This document shows positions 21,471 to 29,445 of a stretch of DNA of 64,000 nt, piece by piece. Position numbers and translations under genes: made by a program. The stretch spans positions 1 through 64,000 of the forward strand of contig JAFRWN010000013.1 in the NCBI GenBank assembly GCA_017437965.1, given 5' to 3'. A model generated the notes under the pieces. It had not been told where the DNA came from, made no database searches, and worked only from the letters and a program-made list of their open reading frames with translations. Within the stretch, counting starts at the first letter, position 1; each line of letters opens with the position of its first letter. This stretch comes from Lachnospiraceae bacterium. GTDB lineage: Bacteria; Bacillota; Clostridia; Lachnospirales; Lachnospiraceae.

Positions 21471-21941
21471 ATGGGAAAAGAATCGATAAAACTGATATCC
21501 AACAACAAAAAAGCATATTTTGACTATTTTGTTGAGGATGAGTATGAGGCAGGAATAGTGCTTGTCGGAACCGAAGTAAAGTCCCTCCGTATGGGACAGT
21601 GCTCGGTAAAGGAAGCCTATATTTCCGTGCATGCCGGCGAGCTTTTTGTCCGCAATATGCACATAAGCCCCTACGAAAAAGGAAATATTTTTAACCGCGA
21701 TCCGTTAAGGGAACGCAAGCTCCTTCTTAATAAGGCTGAGATAAGAAAGCTTACAGGAATCGCATCGCAGCCCGGATATACTCTGATACCTCTTCAGGTT
21801 TACCTTAAAGGAAACTATGTAAAGGTAAAAGTAGGAGTGTGCCGTGGTAAGAAACTATATGACAAGCGTGACACCATAGCCAAAAAGGACCAGACACGCG
21901 AGCTCGAAAAACAGTTCAAACATAATCAGTTTAAGGTATAA
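21471..21941 (+). CDS. smpB: SsrA-binding protein SmpB
   Basis: RNA-binding partner of tmRNA in ribosome rescue. The 156 residues include the conserved opening '[20 protein letters not shown]', '[20 protein letters not shown]' and the C-terminal basic tail '[20 protein letters not shown]' that reaches into the decoding centre. GGAAAG precedes the ATG at 21471. The tmRNA gene lies only 3.7 kb downstream on the other strand, and rnr lies directly upstream with a gap of 41 bases, so three members of the trans-translation pathway are clustered. Confidence 0.97.
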   Translation: MGKESIKLISNNKKAYFDYFVEDEYEAGIVLVGTEVKSLRMGQCSVKEAYISVHAGELFVRNMHISPYEKGNIFNRDPLRERKLLLNKAEIRKLTGIASQPGYTLIPLQVYLKGNYVKVKVGVCRGKKLYDKRDTIAKKDQTRELEKQFKHNQFKV

Positions 21942-21948
21942 AGAAAAG

Positions 21949-23601
21949 ATGAAAACACACAAGAAAAAAGTAATTGTAATAGGTCACAAGAATCCGGATA
22001 CCGACTCAATATGCTCGGCAATTGCCTATGCTGACCTGAAAAATAAGATTTCTCCTGTGCTGCACGTTGCAAAGTGTGCAGGTGAAGTAAATGCCGAAAC
22101 CGAGTTTGTACTTGGTTATTTCGGAGTTGACAAGCCTGACTATATTGACGATGTGAGCACCCAGGTAAAGGATATCGATATCCATGAGGTTGAACCTATA
22201 AAGGCAGATACCAGCCTTAAGGATGCATGGGCTATGATGAGAAATGACAGTCTGTATACCCTTCCTATCTGCAATGATGAGGGCAACATGACCGGACTGA
22301 TCACAAACAGCGATATTGCACATGTGATGCTTGACCTTAACAATACAACACTTCTGTCAAATTCAAAGACCCCTTTCATCAACATCCTGAAAGCGTTGGA
22401 TGCGGAACTTCTTACCGGAGAAATTGAAGGAAGAATATATGACAAGGGTAAAGTTGTGATCGCAAACGACAACCCTGCGGTCATGGAGGAATATATTGAA
22501 AAGGGAGATATTGTCATTCTCGGAAACCGTTATGAAAACCAGCTCTGTGCAATAGAGATGGATGCTGCCTGCATGGTAATATGCGAAGGTGCAAAGGTTG
22601 CAAAGACAATACAGAAGCTTGCTGAGGACAGAGGATGCGTGATCATGGTAAGCCCTCATGAGATATTTACTGTCGCAAGGCTTATCAATCAGGCTGTTCC
22701 TTCCGAAAGCTTTAAAACCACAAATAACCTGATAACCTTCAGGACTGATGCCTTTATTGATGAAATCAAGAACGTGATGGCAAAGAAACGTTATCGTGAT
22801 TTCCCTGTTATTGACCATAAGGGCGTTTTCCAGGGAATGATCTCACGCCGTAACCTGATGGATATGACAAGAAAGAAAGTGATCCTAGTTGACCATAATG
22901 ATAAGGATCAGGCGGTCGACGGTATTGAAGATGCTGAAATCATCGAGATCATCGATCATCACAGGCTCGGAACGATTACCACCTTTACTCCTATGGTATT
23001 CAGAAACCAGCCTCTCGGATGCACTGCAACAATAATTTACAAGATTTACAAAGAAAACAATGTCGAAATTGAAAAGAAGATAGCAGGTCTTTTAGTTTCT
23101 GCAATCATCAGTGACACCCTGCTTTTCAAGTCGCCTACCTGTACTGAAATTGATATCGATGCCGCAAAGGAACTTGCGAAAATTGCTGAAATCGATATCG
23201 ATGAATATGCTGAGAAAATGTTTGTTGCCGGCTCAATGCTTCATCACAGAAGCGCAGAGGAAATTTTCTATCAGGATTATAAGAAATTTACTGTTGACGA
23301 TACAACCCTCGGTGTAGGCCAGATCAATTCCGTAAGTGAGTCTGAGCTTAGTGATATTGAAGATAAAATAAAGGATTATATTGCTAATTTCAACAATAAC
23401 TGGGGCGTTGACATGCTGTTTTTCCTTCTGACAGATATCAAAAAGACTTCGACAAGGGTGCTTTTTGCGGGAGACCGTGCGAAAAATCTGCTTGAAGAAG
23501 CCTTTAGTATCAAAGTTGAAAACAATGTTGCTGTCCTTGAAGGTATAGTATCCAGAAAGAAACAGTTTTTCCCTGCACTTATGGTCGCAATGTCATACTA
23601 A
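21949..23601 (+). CDS. Family II (DHH) inorganic pyrophosphatase with regulatory CBS-DRTGG insert
   Basis: Hydrolyses pyrophosphate, driving biosynthetic reactions; Mn or Co dependent. It has 550 residues instead of about 310 because a CBS-DRTGG-CBS regulatory insert (about 65-300) splits the DHH domain. Metal motifs are 'IGHKNPDTDSICSAIAYA' (about 10-27), 'LVDHND' and 'IIDHHRLG' (the DHH triad, about 330). The DHHA2 substrate domain ends with 'SRKKQFFPAL', the SRKKQ substrate motif. CBS-PPases of Clostridia bind adenine nucleotides, so activity is probably tuned by AMP/ATP. It starts 7 bases after smpB and is presumably co-transcribed with it; the start has only a weak ribosome site (AAAGAAAAG). 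Confidence 0.93.
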   Translation: MKTHKKKVIVIGHKNPDTDSICSAIAYADLKNKISPVLHVAKCAGEVNAETEFVLGYFGVDKPDYIDDVSTQVKDIDIHEVEPIKADTSLKDAWAMMRNDSLYTLPICNDEGNMTGLITNSDIAHVMLDLNNTTLLSNSKTPFINILKALDAELLTGEIEGRIYDKGKVVIANDNPAVMEEYIEKGDIVILGNRYENQLCAIEMDAACMVICEGAKVAKTIQKLAEDRGCVIMVSPHEIFTVARLINQAVPSESFKTTNNLITFRTDAFIDEIKNVMAKKRYRDFPVIDHKGVFQGMISRRNLMDMTRKKVILVDHNDKDQAVDGIEDAEIIEIIDHHRLGTITTFTPMVFRNQPLGCTATIIYKIYKENNVEIEKKIAGLLVSAIISDTLLFKSPTCTEIDIDAAKELAKIAEIDIDEYAEKMFVAGSMLHHRSAEEIFYQDYKKFTVDDTTLGVGQINSVSESELSDIEDKIKDYIANFNNNWGVDMLFFLLTDIKKTSTRVLFAGDRAKNLLEEAFSIKVENNVAVLEGIVSRKKQFFPALMVAMSY

Positions 23602-23670
23602 ATAAAGGACTGGACAGCCTGAAAAAATTACACGATAATATTGGATAAATCATTTGATTGGGGGATACTT

Positions 23671-24567
23671 ATGGATGATTTAAAATCTTTGTTGCAAAAA
23701 CTCGAAGGCGGTCGCGGAGCCGATATGGAATTCAAAGAGATTAAAAACTTCTTTGCGGTTACCCGAAATCTGTTTGAGGTACTGAAAGAAATCAGGAAAA
23801 TGACTGATTTCAGACCGGAAATCGGTGTCGTACTGGGTTCCGGACTCGGCGGACTGATTGATGAGGTAGAGATTGTTGAGGCAATACCTTACACTGCGAT
23901 TAAGAGCTTCCCGAGATCAACTGTGGACGGTCATAAGGGTGAGTATATATTCGGTTATCTTGAGGAAAAACCCGTTGTTTTGATGAGCGGAAGAGTTCAT
24001 TACTATGAAGGTTATTCAATGGAGCAGGTTGTTATGCCTGTGAGGATCATGGCACTTCTGGGTGCAGAAACAATACTTCTTACAAATGCTGCGGGAGGAG
24101 TAAATAAAAGCTTTAAACCCGGAACACTTATGTGCATTAACGATCATATTTCAAGCTTTGTACCTTCGCCTTTAATCGGACCGAATGATGTACTGGGCGA
24201 AAGATTCCCGGATATGAGCAGTATCTATAATAAGGATCTTACAAAGAAACTGCATGAATGTGCCGAAAAGCTTGGAATTGATCTTAAAGATGGGGTTTAT
24301 CTTCAGACTTCTGGTCCGAATTATGAGACACCGGCGGAAGTCAGGATGTATTCAATGCTTGGTGCGGATGCTGTCGGTATGAGCACCGCATGTGAGGCTA
24401 TGGCTCTGAATCATATGAAAATAAAGGTCGCCGGAATCAGCTGTATTACAAATATGGCAACCGGAATCTCAGATAAACCTCTGTCGCACGAAGAAGTTAA
24501 AGAGACGGCTGACAGGGTTGGCAAAGAGTTCAGGGATCTGGTGAAAACATTTATCTCGAAATTATAG
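23671..24567 (+). CDS. Purine nucleoside phosphorylase, trimeric PNP I type
   Basis: Phosphorolysis of inosine and guanosine to base plus ribose-1-phosphate. Motifs are 'IGVVLGSGLGGLIDEV' (phosphate site), 'GHKGEYIFG', 'GRVHYYEGYSM', 'LLTNAAGGVN', 'TSGPNYETPAEVRM' (purine site) and 'GMSTACEAMALNHM'. The start is set at ATG 23671, preceded 6 bases upstream by GGGGGAT, giving 298 residues. A TTG at 23641 would add ten residues but lacks a ribosome site. About 30 N-terminal residues exceed the common length of about 270. It lies 70 bases after the pyrophosphatase and 21 before adenosine deaminase, forming a purine-salvage pair. Confidence 0.93.
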   Translation: MDDLKSLLQKLEGGRGADMEFKEIKNFFAVTRNLFEVLKEIRKMTDFRPEIGVVLGSGLGGLIDEVEIVEAIPYTAIKSFPRSTVDGHKGEYIFGYLEEKPVVLMSGRVHYYEGYSMEQVVMPVRIMALLGAETILLTNAAGGVNKSFKPGTLMCINDHISSFVPSPLIGPNDVLGERFPDMSSIYNKDLTKKLHECAEKLGIDLKDGVYLQTSGPNYETPAEVRMYSMLGADAVGMSTACEAMALNHMKIKVAGISCITNMATGISDKPLSHEEVKETADRVGKEFRDLVKTFISKL

Positions 24568-24588
24568 CTGACGGATGAGGGGAAAAAC

Positions 24589-25554
24589 ATGCCAATTCTA
24601 AATATAAACGCAAAATCCGAATACCACCTCCACCTTGACGGCTCCGTCACAGAACGTATGTACCGCCGTATTTCAGAGGAAACAGGCCAGAAAATACCGG
24701 AAGACTTTAAATCAAGAATGAAGTACGACAGCACATCAGGCACGCTTGTGGATTACCTTAAGTGCTTTGAACTGCCTCTTTCTTTTATGCAGAGTCCTGA
24801 GAATGTCCGTTACTGCATAATGGCCCTGCAGGAAGATCTGGTGAATGAAGGAATTAACTATGCCGAGATACGTTTTGCTCCCCAGTTACATCTTGCGAGG
24901 GATGAATACGGTAAGGCAAAGCACTCCCAGATGGAAGTGGTACAGGCTGCCTGTGAAGGCCTTGAATACGGGGCACTGATGGGCATTGAGACGAAATTGA
25001 TACTCTGCATGATGCGCGGCGGAAACGATAAGGATAATGAAGAAACAGTGGATGCCGCGAACGAATTTCTTGGTAAAGGTGTTGTGATGCTTGATCTTGC
25101 GGGAGATGAGGCAGGGTATCCAGTTGAAATATATACGGATTTGTTTAAGTTTGCATCACAAAACAACATTCCTTTTACAATTCATGCTGGTGAGGCCGCA
25201 GGACCCGAAAGCATAGAAAATGCCCTTAAGCTTGGGGCTAAAAGGATTGGACATGGTCTGGCTGCTGCAGAAGACAAGACATTGATGAAATATCTTGCAG
25301 AACATAAAATAATGCTTGAAATGTGTCCGACAAGCAATATACAGACAGGTGCAGTAAAGCGGCTTGCTCTGGCTTTAAATAATAACTGTCCGGCTATTGA
25401 TAATATGACAAATGATGAACTGTTTTATGAATATTATCCGCTTCGGAAATATATTGAGGCAGGAATTGATATTACAATAAATACCGACAACAGGGTGGTG
25501 TCGGATACTATACTAAAAAATGAATTTGAACTGATAAAGAAATTTGGGTATTAA
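24589..25554 (+). CDS. add: Adenosine deaminase
   Basis: Converts adenosine or deoxyadenosine to inosine, which the upstream PNP can split. It has 321 residues, TIM-barrel amidohydrolase fold. Zinc and catalytic motifs are 'YHLHLDGSVTE' (His pair, about 12-22), 'TIHAGEAAGPES' (His and catalytic Glu, about 197), 'RIGHGLAA' and 'EMCPTSNIQTG'. The last-ligand region reads 'NTDNRVVSDT', where many ADAs have TDDP; Asp is retained, and this form is common in bacterial ADAs. GAGGGGAAA precedes the ATG. It is the last gene of the plus-strand unit before a bidirectional terminator shared with ssrA. Confidence 0.95.
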   Translation: MPILNINAKSEYHLHLDGSVTERMYRRISEETGQKIPEDFKSRMKYDSTSGTLVDYLKCFELPLSFMQSPENVRYCIMALQEDLVNEGINYAEIRFAPQLHLARDEYGKAKHSQMEVVQAACEGLEYGALMGIETKLILCMMRGGNDKDNEETVDAANEFLGKGVVMLDLAGDEAGYPVEIYTDLFKFASQNNIPFTIHAGEAAGPESIENALKLGAKRIGHGLAAAEDKTLMKYLAEHKIMLEMCPTSNIQTGAVKRLALALNNNCPAIDNMTNDELFYEYYPLRKYIEAGIDITINTDNRVVSDTILKNEFELIKKFGY

Positions 25555-25558
25555 AAGA

Positions 25559-25585
25559 GGGAATGTGATCAACACATTCCCTTTT
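25559..25585. terminator. Bidirectional terminator between add (+) and ssrA (-)
   Basis: A 9-bp perfect stem GGGAATGTG/CACATTCCC (25559-25567, 25573-25581), loop ATCAA, T4 on the plus side and A-rich on the other. Confidence 0.85.
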
Positions 25586-25594
25586 GTGTCCATA

Positions 25595-25939
25595 TGGACC
25601 TGATGGGAGTTGAACCCATGTCCGAAAGCCCATTCACTACAGTTTCTACCATCATAGTTTGTCTTTATTTATTCCCCTTAACTGCACCCGGCAAACAGGA
25701 GAGCGGTCTCAGGTAGCTTCATGATACGCCCATATGCTCAAAGCTTTGCATATGTCGTTTCCTGCATGTTCGATGCCGGATCCTTAATGTGCAGGTGCAT
25801 CAAGGCCGACACGCAGCTCTTAAGCTACGAGTGCTACTCTATCGTTAGCGTTTATATTTAGGTTTTGGACTTTTAATGTGGATTCCGCCACAGATGGCTT
25901 CCATAGCTTCAAAACCCCCGTCGAAACCGGTACAAGCCC
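25595..25939 (-). ncRNA. ssrA: tmRNA (SsrA), deduced tag ANDRVALVA
   Basis: Transfer-messenger RNA that rescues stalled ribosomes. The tRNA-like ends pair as GGGCTTG (25939-25933) with CAGGTCC (25602-25596), with two G-U pairs. The T arm ATGGG-TTCAACT-CCCAT lies just inside the 3' end. The 5' region has the typical 'GGTTTCGACGGGGG' stretch. The 3' CCA is not encoded (TAT follows the discriminator A), so it must be added by nucleotidyltransferase. The tag reading frame starts with the resume codon GCT at 25849 and ends with TAA at 25822-25820, giving Ala-Asn-Asp-Arg-Val-Ala-Leu-Val-Ala. Length is 345 bases, normal for a one-piece tmRNA. smpB and rnr are close by. Confidence 0.95.
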
Positions 25940-25980
25940 GAAGCTAGATCAATAATCCGTAGAGGATTTTTGATGTATGT

Positions 25981-26009
25981 AGGATAACATTTTCTTGAAT
26001 AAAAGTCAA
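25981..26009 (-). promoter_or_regulatory. ssrA promoter
   Basis: Minus strand TTGACT (26009-26004), 17 bases, TATCCT (25986-25981) with a TG extension (TGTTATCCT). It sits about 41 bases upstream of the mature 5' end, implying a short processed leader. Confidence 0.65.
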
Positions 26010-26160
26010 GCATTTCATGTATTTTAAACTGTCAGTTTAATTGTCTTATTTATAATCCCGGTAATAAAATTCAAATAAATAATGAAAAATCTCTCGAAAT
26101 ATGATATCATTATAAGGAATATGCGTGTCATATAAATATCCCGATGAAGAGGAAATACTA

Positions 26161-26529
26161 ATGTTTGGTTCAAAAAAGAAAAAGATTGAAGAAAATATAG
26201 AAGAAACTGTAAACGAGACTGATATCGATGCCGAGGAAGATATAGTTGAAGAAACTGTAGAAGAAACAGCCGACGAACAGGAATACGAAGCCTACGAAGA
26301 GCTTGATGATGTAGAGGGGTTCGAGGATTTTGAGGAGGAAGATGCAGAAGATAAGCATTTCTTCCTTTCGACTTCGGATGTTTTTCATATTGTAAGAACT
26401 CTGGCTTTTATTGTGTTTGTTGTTTCTGTAGTATATTCTGTTTCGCATCCGAATATGCTGTCAGCCACACTCATTATGTTCTTTTGCATTCTTTTTATTC
26501 TGACTTTGGTTATGCAGGAGAAAAAGTAG
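26161..26529 (+). CDS. Small acidic membrane protein (unknown function)
   Basis: A 122-residue protein in three parts: a basic tip (MFGSKKKKIEE), about 60 very Glu/Asp-rich residues, and two hydrophobic helices at about 77-95 and 100-119 ending in QEKK. Topology suggests both ends are cytoplasmic with a hairpin in the membrane. The start is ATG 26161 with AGAGGA 7 bases upstream; the GTG at 26125 has no site. It is separated from rluF by only 3 bases, so the two are translationally close. I do not recognise a family; comparable acidic-plus-helices proteins sit next to pseudouridine synthase genes in Clostridia. Confidence 0.75.
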   Translation: MFGSKKKKIEENIEETVNETDIDAEEDIVEETVEETADEQEYEAYEELDDVEGFEDFEEEDAEDKHFFLSTSDVFHIVRTLAFIVFVVSVVYSVSHPNMLSATLIMFFCILFILTLVMQEKK

Positions 26530-26532
26530 GAT

Positions 26533-27243
26533 ATGGATAATAACGATAATAAAGGAATAAGGCTGAATAAATATCTGAGCGAAGCCGGAATTTGTTCCAG
26601 ACGGGCTGCAGATGCTTTGATAGAAGAAGGAAAAGTATTTGTCGATGGAAAGAAAGCAGAAGTCGGAACCAGAGTTTTTCCTTCCAGTAAAGTTGTTGTG
26701 GACGGACAGAAGGTTGAAATCAAGGCTAAAAAAGTGGTGCTTGCATATAATAAACCCGTAGGTATTGAATGTACGAGTGACAGGAGCAATAAGGATAATA
26801 TAATAGATGCTGTAGGCTATCCTGAAAGGGTTTATACTATCGGCAGACTCGATAAAAATTCCTGCGGACTGATACTTCTTACCAATGACGGAGATCTCGC
26901 ATACCGCATTTCAAAAGCAGACGAAAGACATCAAAAAGAGTACAATGTGGTGATTGACAGGCCTATTGATGATGCTTTTATAAAGAAAATGGAGGGCGGA
27001 GTCGAAATTCTTGGCAAAAAAACGGCTCCTGCGAGAGTATATCCCAAATCCGATAAAAGCTTCAATATTGTCCTGATTCAGGGTATGAACCGTCAGATCA
27101 GGCGTATGTGTGAAGAATGCGGGGCAAAGGTAAGGCATCTTAAGAGAGTTCGTATCATGGGACTGAGACTTGGTGATCTGGAGCCCGGAAAGTACAGGGT
27201 GCTTACCGATGATGAAGTTGATATGCTTTACAGACAGTCATAG
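26533..27243 (+). CDS. rluF: Ribosomal large-subunit pseudouridine synthase, RluF-like
   Basis: Isomerises uridine to pseudouridine in 23S rRNA. It has 236 residues. An N-terminal S4 RNA-binding domain ('IRLNKYLSEAGICSRRAADA', 'GKVFVDGKKAEVG') is followed by the RsuA-family catalytic domain with 'YTIGRLDKNSCGLILLTNDG' (catalytic Asp in GRLDKNS, about 104). 'VLIQGMNRQIRRMCEECG', 'RVRIMGLRLGDLEPGKYR' and 'LTDDEVDMLY' agree better with RluF (position 2604, E. coli numbering) than with RluB. The target base is inferred from family, not proven. It starts 3 bases after the small acidic membrane protein and lies 45 bases before ligA. Confidence 0.88.
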   Translation: MDNNDNKGIRLNKYLSEAGICSRRAADALIEEGKVFVDGKKAEVGTRVFPSSKVVVDGQKVEIKAKKVVLAYNKPVGIECTSDRSNKDNIIDAVGYPERVYTIGRLDKNSCGLILLTNDGDLAYRISKADERHQKEYNVVIDRPIDDAFIKKMEGGVEILGKKTAPARVYPKSDKSFNIVLIQGMNRQIRRMCEECGAKVRHLKRVRIMGLRLGDLEPGKYRVLTDDEVDMLYRQS

Positions 27244-27288
27244 AACAGCCGTAAATTGTTTATAGATAAAAAGAGGTCAGGTAAAAAT

Positions 27289-29259
27289 ATGAATGTTACA
27301 CAAAGACAAAGAGAACTCACCAACCTACTCGATAAGGCCGCAAAGGTGTATGAGCAGGGGCAGGACGAGATAATGAGCAATTTTGAATATGACAAGCTCT
27401 ATGATGAGTTAAAAGCGCTTGAGGAAAAGAGTGGTACAGTCCTAGCCAATTCTCCGACAGCCCGTCCGGGATATGAGGTTCTTTCGGAGCTTCCGAAGTT
27501 TAAGCATGAGACTCCGTGTCTTTCGCTTGACAAAACAAAGTCCAGAGCAGCTCTTTCGGAGTGGCTTAATGGCCATGATGGTGTTCTCAGCTGGAAGATG
27601 GACGGACTTACAGTCGTTCTGACCTATGAAAACGGAGAACTTGTCCGTGCGGTTACCCGAGGAAATGGTGAAATCGGAGAGGTGATAACGAACAATGCTA
27701 AAGTATTCAAAAATGTGCCTGTAAAGATTGCTTTTAAGGGTACTTTGGTTATCCGCGGAGAAGCAGTCATCAAATATTCCGATTTTGAGAAGATTAATGA
27801 TGCTATTTCGGATCCGGCGGAAAAATATAAGAATCCGAGAAATCTCTGTTCGGGTTCTGTAAGGCAGCTTAATAATGAAATTACTGCGAAAAGAAATGTT
27901 CATCTTTTTGCCTTTACGCTGTTTTCAGCATCGGGTGATGAGAATTTCAATACTGATTTCAAGACAATAAACGAAGGCTTTGATTTCCTCGAAAGACTTG
28001 GATTTACTGTGGTTGAGCATAAAACAGTAAATTCTACTAATGTAGAAAATGCGGTACAGTACTTTGCTGATAAGATTGAAAGCAATGATTTCCCGTCAGA
28101 CGGACTTGTGCTTTGCTTTGACAATATTGCTTATGGTGAAAGCCTCGGAAGGACATCGAAATTTCCGAGAAATGCAATTGCTTTTAAATGGGCAGATGAG
28201 ACAGCGCTGACACATATACGTGAAGTCGAATGGTCTGCATCCCGTACCGGCCTCATAAATCCTGTTGCGATATTTGACCCGGTCGAACTTGAAGGCACGA
28301 CTGTTTCAAGAGCCAGTCTTCATAATGTTTCCGTGACCGAAGAACTGAAGATCGGAATCGGAGACGAGGTAAGTGTTTATAAAGCAAATATGATCATTCC
28401 ACAGATTGCGGAAAACCTTACTAAATCCGGAAAGCTTGTAATTCCTGCTGCATGTCCAGTGTGCGGTGGCAGGACAGAAATAAAAGACAACGATGGCAAC
28501 CGTTTCCTTTATTGCATGAATCCGGTTTGTACTGCCAAGAAGCTTGGCAGCTTTGTTCAGTTTGTTTCAAGAGATGCTATGAACATAGAGGGCATTTCCG
28601 AAAGTACGCTTGAAAAGTTTATAGCGCTGGGATATATTCATGATTATGCAGATATCTACAGGCTTTCTGCGCATCGTGATGAAATTGTAACCCTTGATGG
28701 CTTTGGCGAAAAATCCTACAATAATCTGCAGGCTGCTATCGAAAAGTCAAAGGATATAGAACTTCCCAATTTTATATTTGCGCTGGGTATTCCGAACATC
28801 GGACTTGCAAATGCAAGGCTTATATGCAGGGAACTCGGCGGAACTCTGGATTCGGTTTTAAATGCTGACAGGGAGAAGCTTCTTTCAATAAATCAGATCG
28901 GAGATGTGATCGCTGACTCTGTTGTGAATTTTATGGCTGATGAAAAGAACAGAGCGGAGATTGCTGCGCTTAACGAATATGTAAGGATTGCCGAGCCTGA
29001 GGCAGTTGACGAGGCGAGCCTTTCGCTTAAAGGACTTACATTTGTTATTACAGGTTCTGTTGAGCATTATGCAAATCGTAACGAGCTTAAAGCCTTTATT
29101 GAGAAAAAAGGAGGTTCGGTGGCCTCCGCTGTATCGAAGAATACAAACTATCTGATCAATAATGATGTGATGAGTAATTCTTCCAAGAATAAGAAGGCGA
29201 AGGAACTTGGTGTGGAGATAATAAGCGAAGAGGCGTTTATTGAACGCTTTGGAAATTAG
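27289..29259 (+). CDS. ligA: NAD-dependent DNA ligase, divergent LigA
   Basis: Seals nicks during replication and repair using NAD. It has 656 residues from the ATG at 27289 (AAGAGGTCAGG upstream; the earlier TTG at 27256 would add 11 residues). Domain order is complete: Ia/NMN-binding region (about 5-60), adenylation domain with 'SWKMDGLT' (Lys103), OB fold, four-Cys zinc finger ('CPVCGG...CMNPVC', about 390-420), HhH region and C-terminal BRCT ('SLKGLTFVITGSVEHYANRN', about 585 on). It differs from standard LigA: SDAEYD is SNFEYD, KxDG is KMDG, TRGDG is TRGNG and GEDVT is GEVIT. It may be a clade-specific second ligase. It is followed by a large RNA hairpin. Confidence 0.93.
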   Translation: MNVTQRQRELTNLLDKAAKVYEQGQDEIMSNFEYDKLYDELKALEEKSGTVLANSPTARPGYEVLSELPKFKHETPCLSLDKTKSRAALSEWLNGHDGVLSWKMDGLTVVLTYENGELVRAVTRGNGEIGEVITNNAKVFKNVPVKIAFKGTLVIRGEAVIKYSDFEKINDAISDPAEKYKNPRNLCSGSVRQLNNEITAKRNVHLFAFTLFSASGDENFNTDFKTINEGFDFLERLGFTVVEHKTVNSTNVENAVQYFADKIESNDFPSDGLVLCFDNIAYGESLGRTSKFPRNAIAFKWADETALTHIREVEWSASRTGLINPVAIFDPVELEGTTVSRASLHNVSVTEELKIGIGDEVSVYKANMIIPQIAENLTKSGKLVIPAACPVCGGRTEIKDNDGNRFLYCMNPVCTAKKLGSFVQFVSRDAMNIEGISESTLEKFIALGYIHDYADIYRLSAHRDEIVTLDGFGEKSYNNLQAAIEKSKDIELPNFIFALGIPNIGLANARLICRELGGTLDSVLNADREKLLSINQIGDVIADSVVNFMADEKNRAEIAALNEYVRIAEPEAVDEASLSLKGLTFVITGSVEHYANRNELKAFIEKKGGSVASAVSKNTNYLINNDVMSNSSKNKKAKELGVEIISEEAFIERFGN

Positions 29260-29263
29260 AATT

Positions 29264-29340
29264 ACGAGCCGACGTCATAAACTGCCGGAGGCGACATTAA
29301 GCGAAGCGCTAGCCGAGGCAGTTATATGATGGCGGCTCGT
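29264..29340 (+). other. Large decorated stem-loop downstream of ligA
   Basis: A 77-base imperfect palindrome. The outer stem is ACGAGCCG/CGGCTCGT (29264-29271 with 29333-29340). The inner stem is 29272-29286 with 29317-29332 (two small irregularities), including AACTGCC/GGCAGTT. The 30-base apical region 29287-29316 holds a small AGCG-AAG-CGCT hairpin. The following TTTAAAAATTTTG is only moderately T-rich, so terminator function is possible but not typical. Confidence 0.6.
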
Positions 29341-29368
29341 TTAAAAATTTTGCAACATAAATCATATG

Positions 29369-29397
29369 TTGACTTAAACGTTAAAATATATTAAAAT
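29369..29397 (+). promoter_or_regulatory. metA promoter
   Basis: TTGACT (29369-29374), 17 bases, TAAAAT (29392-29397), 48 bases before the ATG. The leader is too short for a SAM riboswitch. Confidence 0.65.
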
Positions 29398-29445
29398 AAG
29401 TAGGTTAAATAAACTTTGAAATATATTCCACGGAGGGAATGAAGA

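Noticed and set aside
25595..25665. Stand-alone tRNA gene
   Set aside because: The T arm and acceptor half belong to tmRNA; the 5' half of a tRNA is missing locally and is found 340 bases away at the tmRNA 5' end.
29398..29445. SAM riboswitch or T-box before metA
   Set aside because: The leader from the predicted start is only about 40 bases and has no matching structure.
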